Below are positions 18,375-27,373 of a DNA stretch of 64,000 bases, piece by piece. The position numbers and the translations under genes are program-made. Under the pieces are notes generated by a model. That model searched no databases, was not told the origin of the DNA, and worked only from the letters and a program-made list of their open reading frames with translations. Source of the stretch: Woeseiaceae bacterium (GTDB taxonomy: Bacteria > Pseudomonadota > Gammaproteobacteria > Steroidobacterales > Woeseiaceae); assembly GCA_024640365.1 (NCBI GenBank), contig JAHEFE010000001.1:1-64000 (forward strand), given 5' to 3'. Position 1 is the stretch's first letter, and the number at the start of each line of letters is the position of its first letter.

Positions 18375-18639
18375 AGAAAGGGACAGGTTCGCGGAAATTT
18401 TCGATGACAGCGACCAGGCGAGTGGTGTGAGGCCTGGATCGGAACCCGCCGAATATCACCCTGGAGTCGCTTTCTGAAATGCTGAGTGCAGAGTAGGTCT
18501 AGCCGGTTGGCTTTCGATATAGGCCAGGGTCTCATGACCCAGCAAGGCGGCGACTGTGAAGTTGCTGCGAATCCGGGTGGTACCGCGATGACATCGAATT
18601 CGTCGCCCCGGGCGCAGGTTCTGCGCCCGGGGTTTTTTT
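18375..18639 (+). promoter_or_regulatory. T-box riboswitch, isoleucine-specific (AUC specifier), upstream of ileS
   Basis: Binds uncharged tRNA-Ile and allows read-through into ileS. Stem I: AGAAAG (18375-18380) pairs with CTTTCT (18470-18475), and GAC with GTC inside. GCGG (18391-18394) pairs with CCGC (18446-18449), and TTTCGAT (18399-18405) with ATCGGAA. The distal hairpin has the conserved AGCGACC and GGTGTGAG segments. The specifier loop reads GAAT-ATC-A, with ATC at 18455-18457. A hairpin at 18547-18568 is a likely Stem III. The T-box core GGGTGGTACCGCG is at 18575-18587. Antiterminator: CCGGG (18573-18577) with CCCGG (18607-18611), a TGGTACC bulge, then GCGATGA with TCGTCGC. UGGU complements ACCA, fitting discriminator A of tRNA-Ile. 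All pairings were worked out by eye. Confidence 0.93.
18606..18639 (+). terminator. Regulated terminator of the ileS T-box
   Basis: CCCCGGGCGCAG (18606-18617), loop GTT, CTGCGCCCGGGG (18621-18632) and seven T: a 12-bp perfect stem. Its left arm overlaps the 3' strand of the antiterminator (18600-18611), so the two folds exclude each other, as expected for transcriptional T-box control. Confidence 0.95.
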
Positions 18640-18657
18640 GTATTTGAGGCACTATAA

Positions 18658-21600
18658 ATGAGTTTTAAGGAAATCACTGGTCGTTACGATGGGCCAACTC
18701 TTGAACAGGAAGTGTTGGAGTTCTGGCGTGACGAAAAGGTCTTCGCGAAGACACTTGAGATGACGGCGGATCGTCCACGCTTCAGCTTCAATGAAGGACC
18801 GCCGACCGCAAATGGTAAGCCCGGTATTCATCATGTGTTGGCGCGCAGCTTCAAGGATGCATTTCCGCGTTACAAAACGATGCGTGGGTATCACGTGCCG
18901 CGCAAGGCCGGTTGGGATACGCACGGCTTGCCAGTTGAACATGAAGTTGAAAAGCAGCTCGGCATTTTTGACAAGAAAGAAATAGAAGAAAAAGTCGGCA
19001 TCGATGAATTCACACGCCGCTGTCGCGAGTCGGTTATGACGTATATCTCCGATTGGGAGAAGATGACCGAACGCATGGGTTTCTGGGTGAACCTGGAAGA
19101 GGCGTACTACACGCTCAATAACACTTACATTGAATCCGTCTGGAGTTTATTGCAGAACATTTGGGATAAAGGACTGATTTATCGCGGCTATAAAGTCGTG
19201 CCCTACGATCCGCGGATTGGCGCAACACTCTCGTCGCACGAACTCGCTCTTGGTTATAAAGAAGTTGAAGATCCGTCGATCACAGTTCGTTTTCCCGTCG
19301 TCGGCGAAGCCAATGCCAGTTTTCTGGTGTGGACTACGACGCCCTGGACCTTGCCATCAAACCTGGCGCTCGCAGTACATCGTGATGTTGATTACGTGTG
19401 GGTCAAAGTCGGCGATGAAATACTCATTCTGGCGGATGCGCTACGCGGCGCAGTCCTCGGTGATATTGAACATGAGATCGTAAAGACCAGCAAGGGCGCT
19501 GAACTGGTCGATATGCAGTACGAGCGACTTTTTGATTATCTTGACGTTCCGGCTGAAGCGAATGCATTTCGCGTTCTGGCGGCTGATTTCGTAAGCACCG
19601 AGGATGGTACTGGAATTGTGCATACCGCACCTGCCTACGGTGTGGATGATCTGGCATTAGGTCAGCAATATGGATTGCCGGTTGTTCATGGTGTTGGTCT
19701 CGACGGCCTGTTCCTGCCCGAAGTGGAGCCGGTAGCTGGCATGTTCTTTAAGGATGCGGATCCCAAGCTTATTGCTATTCTCGAAGAGCGCGGGCTGATG
19801 TTCCGCTCAGCGACATGCGTACATAACTATCCCTTTGGTTGGCGCACCGGCGATCCGATTATCTATTACGCGAAAAATGCCTGGTACATCGAGACGTCGC
19901 GCGTCAAAGATCGCATGGTAGAGCTGAATCGCTCGATCAAATGGGTTCCGGAAAACATCAAGGAAGGCCGTTTCGGCAACTGGCTTGAAAACAACATCGA
20001 CTGGGCTTTGTCACGCGAGCGCTTTTGGGGTACGCCCTTGCCAGTCTGGACCGATGGCGACGGCGACTATGTTTGTGTGGGATCCGTGGAGCAGCTGGAA
20101 GCCTTGTGCGGCAGGACGTTGAGCGATCTGGATCTGCATCGACCGGCAGTTGATGAGATCAGTTTTGAGAAAGAGGGTCGGGTCTACAATCGTGTACCAG
20201 AGGTGATTGACTGTTGGTTTGACTCGGGTGCCATGTCGTACGCGCAGTGGCATTATCCATTCGAAAATCGGAGTGAGTTCGAGCAGCACTTTCCTGCAGA
20301 TTTTATCTGTGAAGCCATCGATCAGACACGCGGCTGGTTTTATACTTTGCATGCTATTTCTACACTAGTTTCCGACAGCGTTGCCTATAAGAATGTCATT
20401 TGTCTGAATCTGATTGTCGACAAAGATGGCAAAAAGATGTCGAAGTCGGTTGGCAATATTGTTAATCCGTATGACGTGTTCGACACGGTCGGTGCCGACG
20501 CCTTGCGTTGGTATTTCCTGGCGCGACTGTCACCAGAAATGCCGAAGCGCATCTCGGTGGAGATCGTTGCTGATGTGGCCAGCTCTTTTCTTAATACTTT
20601 TTGGAATACGTACGGGTTCTTTGTGCTTTACGCACGCCTTGATGACGTAGATTTATCCGATCATATTCCGGTTGCCGAACGCCCCGAAATAGATCACTGG
20701 GCGATTGCACTTTTAAACGATACGGTTCAGCGCTGCACGAATGCAATGGATAATTACGATGCGAAGTCAGCCGGCGAAGCGATAGAAAGTTTTGTTGAAC
20801 AATTAAGTAACTGGTATGTGCGTCGCAATAGGCGGCGTTTCTGGAAGTCGACTGATCGCCGCGACACGCAGGCGGCCTACCTGACCTTGTATGAGTGTCT
20901 GTCAACGGTTAATAAATTGATGGCACCATTCCTGCCGTTCCTTGCGGAGCAGGTTTATCAAAATCTGGTGCGTGGTGTCGTTGCGGATGCACCATTGAGC
21001 GTGCACATGACGGAGTGGCCCCAAGTCGAAGAAGCGCACGTGAATCAACAGTTATTATTTGATGTTTCCGTCGTCCAGAAAATTGTCGGCCTTGGACGCG
21101 CTGCGCGGAGTTCGTCTGGTGTGCGAACACGTCAACCACTGTCACGGCTGCTGGTGCGTGTACCAAGTGATGAGGCCGCTAACGCAATTTCCTCTCATCA
21201 GGATCAGGTGCTTGAAGAACTTAACGTCAAGAATGTTGAGTTTATCGCTCGTGATGCGCAACTTGTGAGTTACCGAATTAAGCCAAATTTGCCGCGCATA
21301 GGTAAGCACTACGGCAAACTGATACCACTCATTCGCAAAGCGTTGGAAGAAAGCGATAGTACTGCGATTGCGTCAGCGGTCGCGAACGGAGAAGGATTTG
21401 CCATCGACGTGAATGGCGAAACCATCTCGCTTGGATTTGAAGACGTATTGATTGAAACGAGTTCCGCGGAAGGTTATGCCTGTGCAGAAGACAGTGGTTA
21501 CCTCGCGGGTCTTGATACAGCCTTGAATGAAGAGCTGATTCGGGAAGGTATTGCCAGAGAGCTGGTGCGTACAGTTCAAGATGCACGCAAGCAGGCAGGT

Positions 21601-21798
21601 CTTGAAGTGTCGGATCGGATTCGTCTGGGCGTTGCCGGGTCAGTTGGAGTAGAAGCGGCCCTCGCGGAGTATCGACCGTATCTGATGACGGAGACCTTGG
21701 CGACAGAGTGGCAGACCAATCAGAAGGACGCGCTGTTTACCGCCGAGAGAAATCTGGATGAAGAAGTATGGTCGATAGAAATTTCCCGTATGGACTAA
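18658..21798 (+). CDS. ileS: Isoleucyl-tRNA synthetase, type-2-like, with GIHH in place of the HIGH motif
   Basis: Charges tRNA-Ile. 1046 residues, longer than the usual gammaproteobacterial enzyme (about 940) and like the eukaryote-related type 2 IleRS. N-terminal class I region FNEGPPTANGKPGIHHVL: the HXGH signature is altered to GIHH (residues 56-59). KMSKS is intact at 593-597. Editing-domain motifs WTTTPWTLPSNLALAV and GTGIVHTAPAYG(V/E)DD are present, and the anticodon-binding half follows. The start ATG 18658 is 18 bases after the T-box terminator T-run. It stands alone rather than in the ribF-ileS-lspA cluster typical of gammaproteobacteria. Type 2 enzymes are known for mupirocin resistance. 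Whether this is the only ileS of the genome cannot be seen here. Confidence 0.97.
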   Translation: MSFKEITGRYDGPTLEQEVLEFWRDEKVFAKTLEMTADRPRFSFNEGPPTANGKPGIHHVLARSFKDAFPRYKTMRGYHVPRKAGWDTHGLPVEHEVEKQLGIFDKKEIEEKVGIDEFTRRCRESVMTYISDWEKMTERMGFWVNLEEAYYTLNNTYIESVWSLLQNIWDKGLIYRGYKVVPYDPRIGATLSSHELALGYKEVEDPSITVRFPVVGEANASFLVWTTTPWTLPSNLALAVHRDVDYVWVKVGDEILILADALRGAVLGDIEHEIVKTSKGAELVDMQYERLFDYLDVPAEANAFRVLAADFVSTEDGTGIVHTAPAYGVDDLALGQQYGLPVVHGVGLDGLFLPEVEPVAGMFFKDADPKLIAILEERGLMFRSATCVHNYPFGWRTGDPIIYYAKNAWYIETSRVKDRMVELNRSIKWVPENIKEGRFGNWLENNIDWALSRERFWGTPLPVWTDGDGDYVCVGSVEQLEALCGRTLSDLDLHRPAVDEISFEKEGRVYNRVPEVIDCWFDSGAMSYAQWHYPFENRSEFEQHFPADFICEAIDQTRGWFYTLHAISTLVSDSVAYKNVICLNLIVDKDGKKMSKSVGNIVNPYDVFDTVGADALRWYFLARLSPEMPKRISVEIVADVASSFLNTFWNTYGFFVLYARLDDVDLSDHIPVAERPEIDHWAIALLNDTVQRCTNAMDNYDAKSAGEAIESFVEQLSNWYVRRNRRRFWKSTDRRDTQAAYLTLYECLSTVNKLMAPFLPFLAEQVYQNLVRGVVADAPLSVHMTEWPQVEEAHVNQQLLFDVSVVQKIVGLGRAARSSSGVRTRQPLSRLLVRVPSDEAANAISSHQDQVLEELNVKNVEFIARDAQLVSYRIKPNLPRIGKHYGKLIPLIRKALEESDSTAIASAVANGEGFAIDVNGETISLGFEDVLIETSSAEGYACAEDSGYLAGLDTALNEELIREGIARELVRTVQDARKQAGLEVSDRIRLGVAGSVGVEAALAEYRPYLMTETLATEWQTNQKDALFTAERNLDEEVWSIEISRMD

Positions 21799-22000
21799 CA
21801 TTTCCACTACTTGCGGAAGGTTCCCGAAATTTGATATAAGAACCAGACGCAGGTAGTTGATAGACCAAGAGTCCCAATCACAATAAAAGCGCACGGAGAG
21901 AGAGTCTCTTCGAATTGCCTAGGGATAGTTGACTCTGAAAAGCGTAGTTTGCCGTGCATGGATGCATTAGCGGCACATATAAAAAAGCGCTGGAGTACAC

Positions 22001-22369
22001 ATGACGTATCATCTCAACCGGTTTTTGGCAGCCGTCTCGGTTTTGTCGGGTAATGGCCATATAAAACAAAGACTTATATCAGCCTACGAGGATAACCTCG
22101 CTGACCTTGAAGACGATGAAATACCCGTTTCGGTCAGCGAATTGTTTGCTGACTTACGGGCGATGATGCAGCGCGTGGCGCCGCTAAACGGCGAAAGCCA
22201 CATTCGCGCATCTGTGCGCAAGATGTCTTTGGCCGATGCCCAGGAATGCTCGCATCTAATGGTCGCTTTGTATGCCAAGATGGCCGAACTGGCCAGCCAA
22301 GAGAGTCATCCAAAACTGGCAGCCGTACCAACGGCAGAAAAGGTACCGGCATTTTTAGCCAAATCCTGA
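22001..22369 (+). CDS. Hypothetical protein, helical, 122 residues
   Basis: I do not recognise a family. The product appears mostly helical, with no signal peptide or membrane segment. Conserved-looking features are an acidic stretch (LADLEDDEIPVSVSELFADL) and a C-terminal Ala/Pro/Lys-rich tail. A small protein of this kind after ileS is separated from it by about 200 bases without an obvious terminator. Support is an ATG start and a frame longer than its alternatives. Treat as likely but unproven. Confidence 0.5.
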   Translation: MTYHLNRFLAAVSVLSGNGHIKQRLISAYEDNLADLEDDEIPVSVSELFADLRAMMQRVAPLNGESHIRASVRKMSLADAQECSHLMVALYAKMAELASQESHPKLAAVPTAEKVPAFLAKS

Positions 22370-22401
22370 TTTAGACAGGGGCGGTCTTCAGGGGAACCGC
22401 G

Positions 22402-23433
22402 TCAGTTCGGTACTATTGCTGTGACCGGGTAATAAACGAAGGTCACCAAGTCCGCTTCATTGGTCTGCGTTGGATCACTGACGTACGACTCCCAGGCATC
22501 CCCGTTCCGCTCAATGCCGAGCGCAGCGATATATGCGGCAATTTTGGCGTGGGTCGCAGACAATTGTCTATAGGGTCCGACATGCCTGGCGCGCAGTACA
22601 GGGCCAGCGTAAGTCAACCCCAGTAACACATCGGAATCATTACCAATATCGTTCAGATTGCTGCCCCGAACCGGGATCGCAACGTCAAACTTGAGTTCGG
22701 CGCCGCTAAATGAGCGGCTGATGGAAATTGGCGGCCCGGCGGGTTGTAGGCCATGTTTGTCTATGAACCCCAGGATCTTGAAGAATGACTTTCCCATTGC
22801 TTCGGAGATAAGTGCCGCCTGTGGCAAACTTGCGGTTGGCAAATAGGCGATATTGACCGGTTCCACCATCATTTCCTTGATTTCCAGCGCAGAGAAATCC
22901 GCTTGTGGAAGGCTCTCAGCCATTAATTTAAGGTTTTTCAGGCCATTTTCGTAATCGCGACCAATCACCCTGTCAGCCACCAGCCCGAAGTAGCGAGCTG
23001 CCAGGTTACGGCCAAAATCCAGTGCCAGCGACCAATGTACGGTGGTTTCGAAACCATCGCTGTCGAGGCTCATGGTCGCCATTGCCGGCGAACTGTTGCC
23101 GAGGTCAACGTGGCTAGTCAATAGGGAGAAAGGGGTGCTACTGACAATGGTCTGGGTTCCCTGTCCGATGACATTACCGTCCCAGCTAATCGTCGCACCC
23201 ACACCTCGCCTTGGACCGCTGAAGCTGAATTGTGCATTCGGATCCTGTTTGACCCAGGGCGACCATTTTTGTTGCTGGGACAAATCATTCAGCAGTGCAA
23301 ATACGGTCGCTTGCGGAGCCATTATCGAAATGCTGCGATCCAACGTCGCCCGCGACGGCAGGAAGACGCCAACCGCCGCAAGCAGCAAAGCCATGCCAAG
23401 CAAAGCCAGTAGTGATTTCTTTATTGCATTCAT
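22402..23433 (-). CDS. SRPBCC plus GyrI-like effector-binding protein, membrane-anchored
   Basis: The start at ATG 23433 (AAGAGAA upstream) gives about 343 residues. An N-terminal membrane anchor (SLLALLGMALLLAAVGVFL) leads into an SRPBCC/polyketide-cyclase-like domain (about 30-160; SISIMAPQATVFALLNDL, WSPWV). A C-terminal GyrI-like effector-binding domain (about 200-343) ends in VTFVYYPV. Such fusions probably bind small hydrophobic ligands. Function is unknown. It is convergent with the hypothetical gene at 22001 and divergent from murI. Confidence 0.75.
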   Translation of the reverse strand: MNAIKKSLLALLGMALLLAAVGVFLPSRATLDRSISIMAPQATVFALLNDLSQQQKWSPWVKQDPNAQFSFSGPRRGVGATISWDGNVIGQGTQTIVSSTPFSLLTSHVDLGNSSPAMATMSLDSDGFETTVHWSLALDFGRNLAARYFGLVADRVIGRDYENGLKNLKLMAESLPQADFSALEIKEMMVEPVNIAYLPTASLPQAALISEAMGKSFFKILGFIDKHGLQPAGPPISISRSFSGAELKFDVAIPVRGSNLNDIGNDSDVLLGLTYAGPVLRARHVGPYRQLSATHAKIAAYIAALGIERNGDAWESYVSDPTQTNEADLVTFVYYPVTAIVPN

Positions 23434-23601
23434 AAGAATTCTCTTGCGAGTTATGGCTATTTGCGCAGCGGATGACTTTGGAATCTCCATCAATCGGTAG
23501 TGCGCTTGCTGACAAGCTTGGGCACAATGGCATCCTTACGCTCGATTGTACGCAGGATTAGCACATGAAAACATTATCCCGGCCAGCAGGTGGAGCATGG
23601 C

Positions 23602-24435
23602 GTGATTGACCCGGCGAGCAACGAATTGCCAATCGGTGTGTTTGATTCCGGGGTGGGTGGCCTAACCGTCCTGAAAGCCCTGCGTCAGCAATTACCGCAT
23701 GAGCACCTGCTTTACCTGGGTGACACGGCTCGCGTCCCCTATGGCACCAAAAGTCCGGCTTCAATCACGCGCTACGCGTTGCAGGCCGCGGATCATTTGC
23801 GCAAGCGCGGCATCAAGTTACTGGTCATCGCTTGCAATACGGCTACCGCTGTAGCGCTCGACGAACTCCAGAAGAAGCTTGCCCCACTGCCGGTCGTGGG
23901 GGTGCTTGAGCCTGGCGCACGCGCGGCCGTCGCACTACGACCTGCAGGCAGCCACCTGGTGCTGGCAACTGAAGCCACGGTCAGGCTTGGCGCCTATAGC
24001 CGGGCTATCAATGCGCTGGACGCGTCAGCGGTAGTGGCTGAACAACCCTGCGAGCTCATGGTGGCCCTGGCGGAAGAGGGTTGGTTGAATGACCCGGTCG
24101 CTGATGCGATCGTCCACAGGTATCTCGAGCCGTGGCTGGGTGAAACCGCGGGACCCAAAGCGTGCACGGTCATACTGGGCTGCACTCATTTTCCGTTGCT
24201 GCGGGAATCAATCAGAAGAGTTATCGGTGATGACGCACTTATCATTGATTCAGCGAGTACAACAGCCCAGGCTGTTGAGCGGACATTGGATGAGCGCAAA
24301 TTGCGCCGGCTCTCTGCAACTGCTCCGCGCCTGCAATTGCTAGCCACTGACGGACCCAGCCGGTTCGCGCGCGTAGGGCGCATGTTTCTCGAGGAAGATG
24401 TGTCGGCTGACGATATTGAATTGGTTGATATCTGA
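23602..24435 (+). CDS. murI: Glutamate racemase
   Basis: Interconverts L- and D-glutamate to supply peptidoglycan precursors. The two catalytic Cys lie in IACNTATAVALDEL and LGCTHFPLLRE. The N-terminal IGVFDSGVGGLTVLKAL and YLGDTARVPYGTKS are diagnostic. Two GTG starts are possible, 23590 and 23602. The latter is preferred because AGGTGGAG ends 6 bases before it. About 277 residues. Identification is secure; the start is not. Confidence 0.96.
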   Translation: MIDPASNELPIGVFDSGVGGLTVLKALRQQLPHEHLLYLGDTARVPYGTKSPASITRYALQAADHLRKRGIKLLVIACNTATAVALDELQKKLAPLPVVGVLEPGARAAVALRPAGSHLVLATEATVRLGAYSRAINALDASAVVAEQPCELMVALAEEGWLNDPVADAIVHRYLEPWLGETAGPKACTVILGCTHFPLLRESIRRVIGDDALIIDSASTTAQAVERTLDERKLRRLSATAPRLQLLATDGPSRFARVGRMFLEEDVSADDIELVDI

Positions 24436-24516
24436 CGAAAAACCCCATGAAAGTCCGCTCCAGTTGCTGCTTGTGCGATAATGCCCTGCTAGCAGATATT
24501 CTCAGGGAGGATAGCC

Positions 24517-26193
24517 ATGAATCTGGATAAAATAATCATTCGGCTGGTGCCGGTTGGCTTGCTGATTGTAGGGCTCAGTGCCTGTCAAAGAGAGGCCATC
24601 GAGCCTCCGCCTGTCGTTCCAGAAGCAGCCGCAGAAAGATTCGTTGAGCCAGGTCCGGAAGTATATGCACCCGTTGTGCTGACCGCCGATCTGTCAGGCT
24701 TGAGCGCCAATCAAAAGAAAATGCTGCCCTTGTTTATTGAAGCATCTGAAATAATGGATGACCTGTTTTGGGAGCAAGCATTTGGTCCCGATCATGAAAA
24801 ATGGTTGCAGACAATTGCAGATGACCGGACTCGCGAATTTGCGCGGCTCAACTACGGCCCGTGGGACAGGTTGAACGATGAAATTCCTTTCATCAAAGGC
24901 ATAGGCGAGAAGCCGCCAGGGGCACGTTTTTACCCACTGGATATGACGCGCGACGAATTCGAAGCGTCGCCGCTGCCTGGCAAAATCGACTTGTACTCGT
25001 TGATTGAACGCGATGCCGCAGGTGCCCTGACGAGGGTCCCTTATCACGTTGCTTACGCAGAACCGCTGGCCCGCGCTGCTAACTTATTGAGGCAGGCAGC
25101 TCAATTGGCAGAGGACCAGGCTTTCCGTCAATACCTCGAGCTGCGAGCTACCGCATTGCTGAACGACGACTATTTCTCAAGTGATATCGCATGGATGAAT
25201 GCCAAGACCAATCCCGTGGATATTGTGATCGGCCCGATCGAAACCTATGAAGATCGTTTGTTTGGGTTCAGGGCGGGTTACGAGGCGTACGTGCTCATCA
25301 AGGATCAGGTATGGAGTGAGCGCCTGGCACGGTTTGCCGCATTTTTGCCAAAGCTGCAACGCGAGTTGCCGGTGCCTGAAAAGTACAAGGCGGAAGAACC
25401 CGGAACCGATTCTGATTTGAATGCTTACGACGTCATTTATTACGCAGGTCACAGCAATGCGGGTGGAAAAACCATTGCTATTAATTTGCCAAATGATGAA
25501 AACGTCCAGCTGCAAAAAGGAACGCGGCGGCTGCAATTGAAGAACGCAATGAAGGCAAAATTTGAAAAAATATTGTTGCCGATCGCGGATGTTCTGGTCG
25601 ATGATTCGCAGCGCCAGCATGTTACTTTCGACGCTTTTTTTGCCAACACGATGTTTCATGAAGTCGCACATGGTTTAGGTATTAAAAACACCCTGACCGA
25701 CAAAGGGCCAGTGCGTACCGCGTTGTTGGATCTTGCCAGTAGCATGGAAGAGGGCAAGGCGGACGTGTTGGGTTTGTACATGGTGACCAAATTGCACGAA
25801 GCAGGCGAGCTGGGTGATGCTGATCTTATGGATAATTACGTGACTTTCATGGCCGGTATATTTCGCTCCGTACGATTCGGAGCAAGCGATGCTCACGGTA
25901 AAGCGAATATGGTGCGCTTCAATTATTTTGCTGACCATCAGGCCTTTAGTCGGGATGCAGCTACCGGCAAATACAAAGTCGATTTCGATCGTATGCAGGA
26001 AGCGATGAACGGACTGTCGAATATATTGCTAACTTTGCAGGGAGATGGTGATTACGAGGGCGTGGCTAAGCTGACCGAGAGCCAGGGTGTCGTACCTGCC
26101 GAGTTGCAGAGTGATCTGGATCGCTTAACCGATGCGAATATTCCGGTGGACATTACGTTCATACAGGGGGTTAAGGAGCTGAAGCTGGATTGA
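24517..26193 (+). CDS. M49-like zinc metallopeptidase lipoprotein
   Basis: 558 residues with a lipoprotein signal (lipobox LSAC, Cys about residue 23). The zinc motif is HEVAH (H381-E382...H385) followed by EEGKAD about 26 residues on, resembling DPP III-family (M49) zinc sites. Classical DPP III has HEXXGH rather than HEXXH. A bacterial M49-like group with this arrangement is known, and the product is commonly annotated as a Zn-dependent hydrolase or NUDIX-associated protein. Ribosome site AGGGAGGA precedes the ATG. Substrate unknown, outer-membrane-anchored or periplasmic by inference. Confidence 0.75.
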   Translation: MNLDKIIIRLVPVGLLIVGLSACQREAIEPPPVVPEAAAERFVEPGPEVYAPVVLTADLSGLSANQKKMLPLFIEASEIMDDLFWEQAFGPDHEKWLQTIADDRTREFARLNYGPWDRLNDEIPFIKGIGEKPPGARFYPLDMTRDEFEASPLPGKIDLYSLIERDAAGALTRVPYHVAYAEPLARAANLLRQAAQLAEDQAFRQYLELRATALLNDDYFSSDIAWMNAKTNPVDIVIGPIETYEDRLFGFRAGYEAYVLIKDQVWSERLARFAAFLPKLQRELPVPEKYKAEEPGTDSDLNAYDVIYYAGHSNAGGKTIAINLPNDENVQLQKGTRRLQLKNAMKAKFEKILLPIADVLVDDSQRQHVTFDAFFANTMFHEVAHGLGIKNTLTDKGPVRTALLDLASSMEEGKADVLGLYMVTKLHEAGELGDADLMDNYVTFMAGIFRSVRFGASDAHGKANMVRFNYFADHQAFSRDAATGKYKVDFDRMQEAMNGLSNILLTLQGDGDYEGVAKLTESQGVVPAELQSDLDRLTDANIPVDITFIQGVKELKLD

Positions 26194-26235
26194 ATGCGGC
26201 TGTCAGCCATTTTTATTGATACGTGAGTAAACCAG

Positions 26236-26266
26236 AATCGCGGCGGTATTTTCCGTCGCGATTTTC
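26236..26266. terminator. Convergent terminator between the M49-like and SMP-30-like genes
   Basis: AATCGCGGCGG, loop TATTTT, CCGTCGCGATT: an 11-bp stem with one G-U pair, followed on the plus strand by TTCTTATT. It lies between two convergent genes. A U-run on one side fits the plus-strand gene best. Confidence 0.7.
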
Positions 26267-27370
26267 TTATTGCAAATCTGCTTTGCGAATCCATCCGAGT
26301 TCATGCCCTACCAATGTTGTCAGATACAAATCCTGACGGGTTTCGAGCACGCCGGTAAGCGTTGGGAATCGCGAATTGCTGTCTTGCATGTCCATCAATA
26401 CTTCGCCGTCGCCAGTAATGGCAACTACGTGACTGCTCAGTTGCGGTGGCGGTTGCATAAATTTTGGTAGGCGCTGGATGATCTTGCGCAACAAGGGATT
26501 CGGCGCAAGCTTGTCGAGAATATCATCACGGGGCGCTACCAGACCGATCCAGAAACGCCCATTCAAACCGTTGTTAATATTGTCCGGAAAAGCGGGCAGG
26601 TTGTCGATAAGCACAACACTCTGGCCGCTGCGCGGCCCGTCCAGAAAATACTTCCAGACGCGGTAACTACCGGTTTCATTCACAAGTAGATATTGCTGAT
26701 CTTCGCTGACCGCCACACCGTTGGCAAAATTGAGCCCATCCATGATAACCCGCGTATCTCGGCTAACCGGATCGTACTCGAGCACTCGACCGTGGCCGCC
26801 GTGCTCGAGGATATCGAGCATGCTGGCAGCCAATGTGCCACCGTTGTCTTGTGCGCCAAATTTGCTGCTGGCGTCACTGAAATAGATTTTGCCATTGGCA
26901 GCAACCGCAACATCGTCGGCATACAAAATCGACTCGCCGCGCACTTGGTCGGTCAGTAGTTCGATATTTCTTTCGGGGCTCACGCGTTGTAACCCGAGAT
27001 ACGCGTTAGCAACGAGAAGCATGCCGTCGCTGTCGAATTCAATTCCAAGCGGACGTCCGCCCACTTCGGCAAATAGTTCCAGATCATTACCGTTCGTACG
27101 AAAGCGGATCAACTGCCCACCGCTGGTACTGGCATAGATGTAGCCGTCAGGACCGAGAGCCATGTCTTCAGGACCTTCGTATCCGCCTATATCTATTGGA
27201 CGTGCAACAGATAGTTGCTCGTTAACTGCGAACAGTCCCGTTAAGCCGTAATTCACCGGCGCTTGCCAGGCAACCGGGGCAACCGGCACTGGCCAGAGCA
27301 GGAGATACGCGAGCAACAGGACAAGCGCTGCCAGGAAGCCTTTGATACCGGCTGACCGTGGCAAAGGCAT
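26267..27370 (-). CDS. SMP-30/strictosidine-synthase-like beta-propeller protein
   Basis: 367 residues with one N-terminal membrane helix (GFLAALVLLLAYLLLW). A six-bladed SMP-30/gluconolactonase-type propeller with typical segments YEGPEDMALGPDGYIYAS, KIYFSDASSKF, FANGVAVSEDQQYLLVNET and FPDNINNGLNGRFWIG follows. The family includes calcium-binding lactonases and strictosidine synthases. The specific reaction is not evident. It starts 4 bases after the folE stop, so it is co-transcribed with folE. Confidence 0.85.
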   Translation of the reverse strand: MPLPRSAGIKGFLAALVLLLAYLLLWPVPVAPVAWQAPVNYGLTGLFAVNEQLSVARPIDIGGYEGPEDMALGPDGYIYASTSGGQLIRFRTNGNDLELFAEVGGRPLGIEFDSDGMLLVANAYLGLQRVSPERNIELLTDQVRGESILYADDVAVAANGKIYFSDASSKFGAQDNGGTLAASMLDILEHGGHGRVLEYDPVSRDTRVIMDGLNFANGVAVSEDQQYLLVNETGSYRVWKYFLDGPRSGQSVVLIDNLPAFPDNINNGLNGRFWIGLVAPRDDILDKLAPNPLLRKIIQRLPKFMQPPPQLSSHVVAITGDGEVLMDMQDSNSRFPTLTGVLETRQDLYLTTLVGHELGWIRKADLQ

Positions 27371-27373
27371 GAC

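Noticed and set aside
18242-18652. Minus-strand reading frames across the ileS leader
   Set aside because: The same bases form a full T-box with terminator; the products have no recognisable domain.
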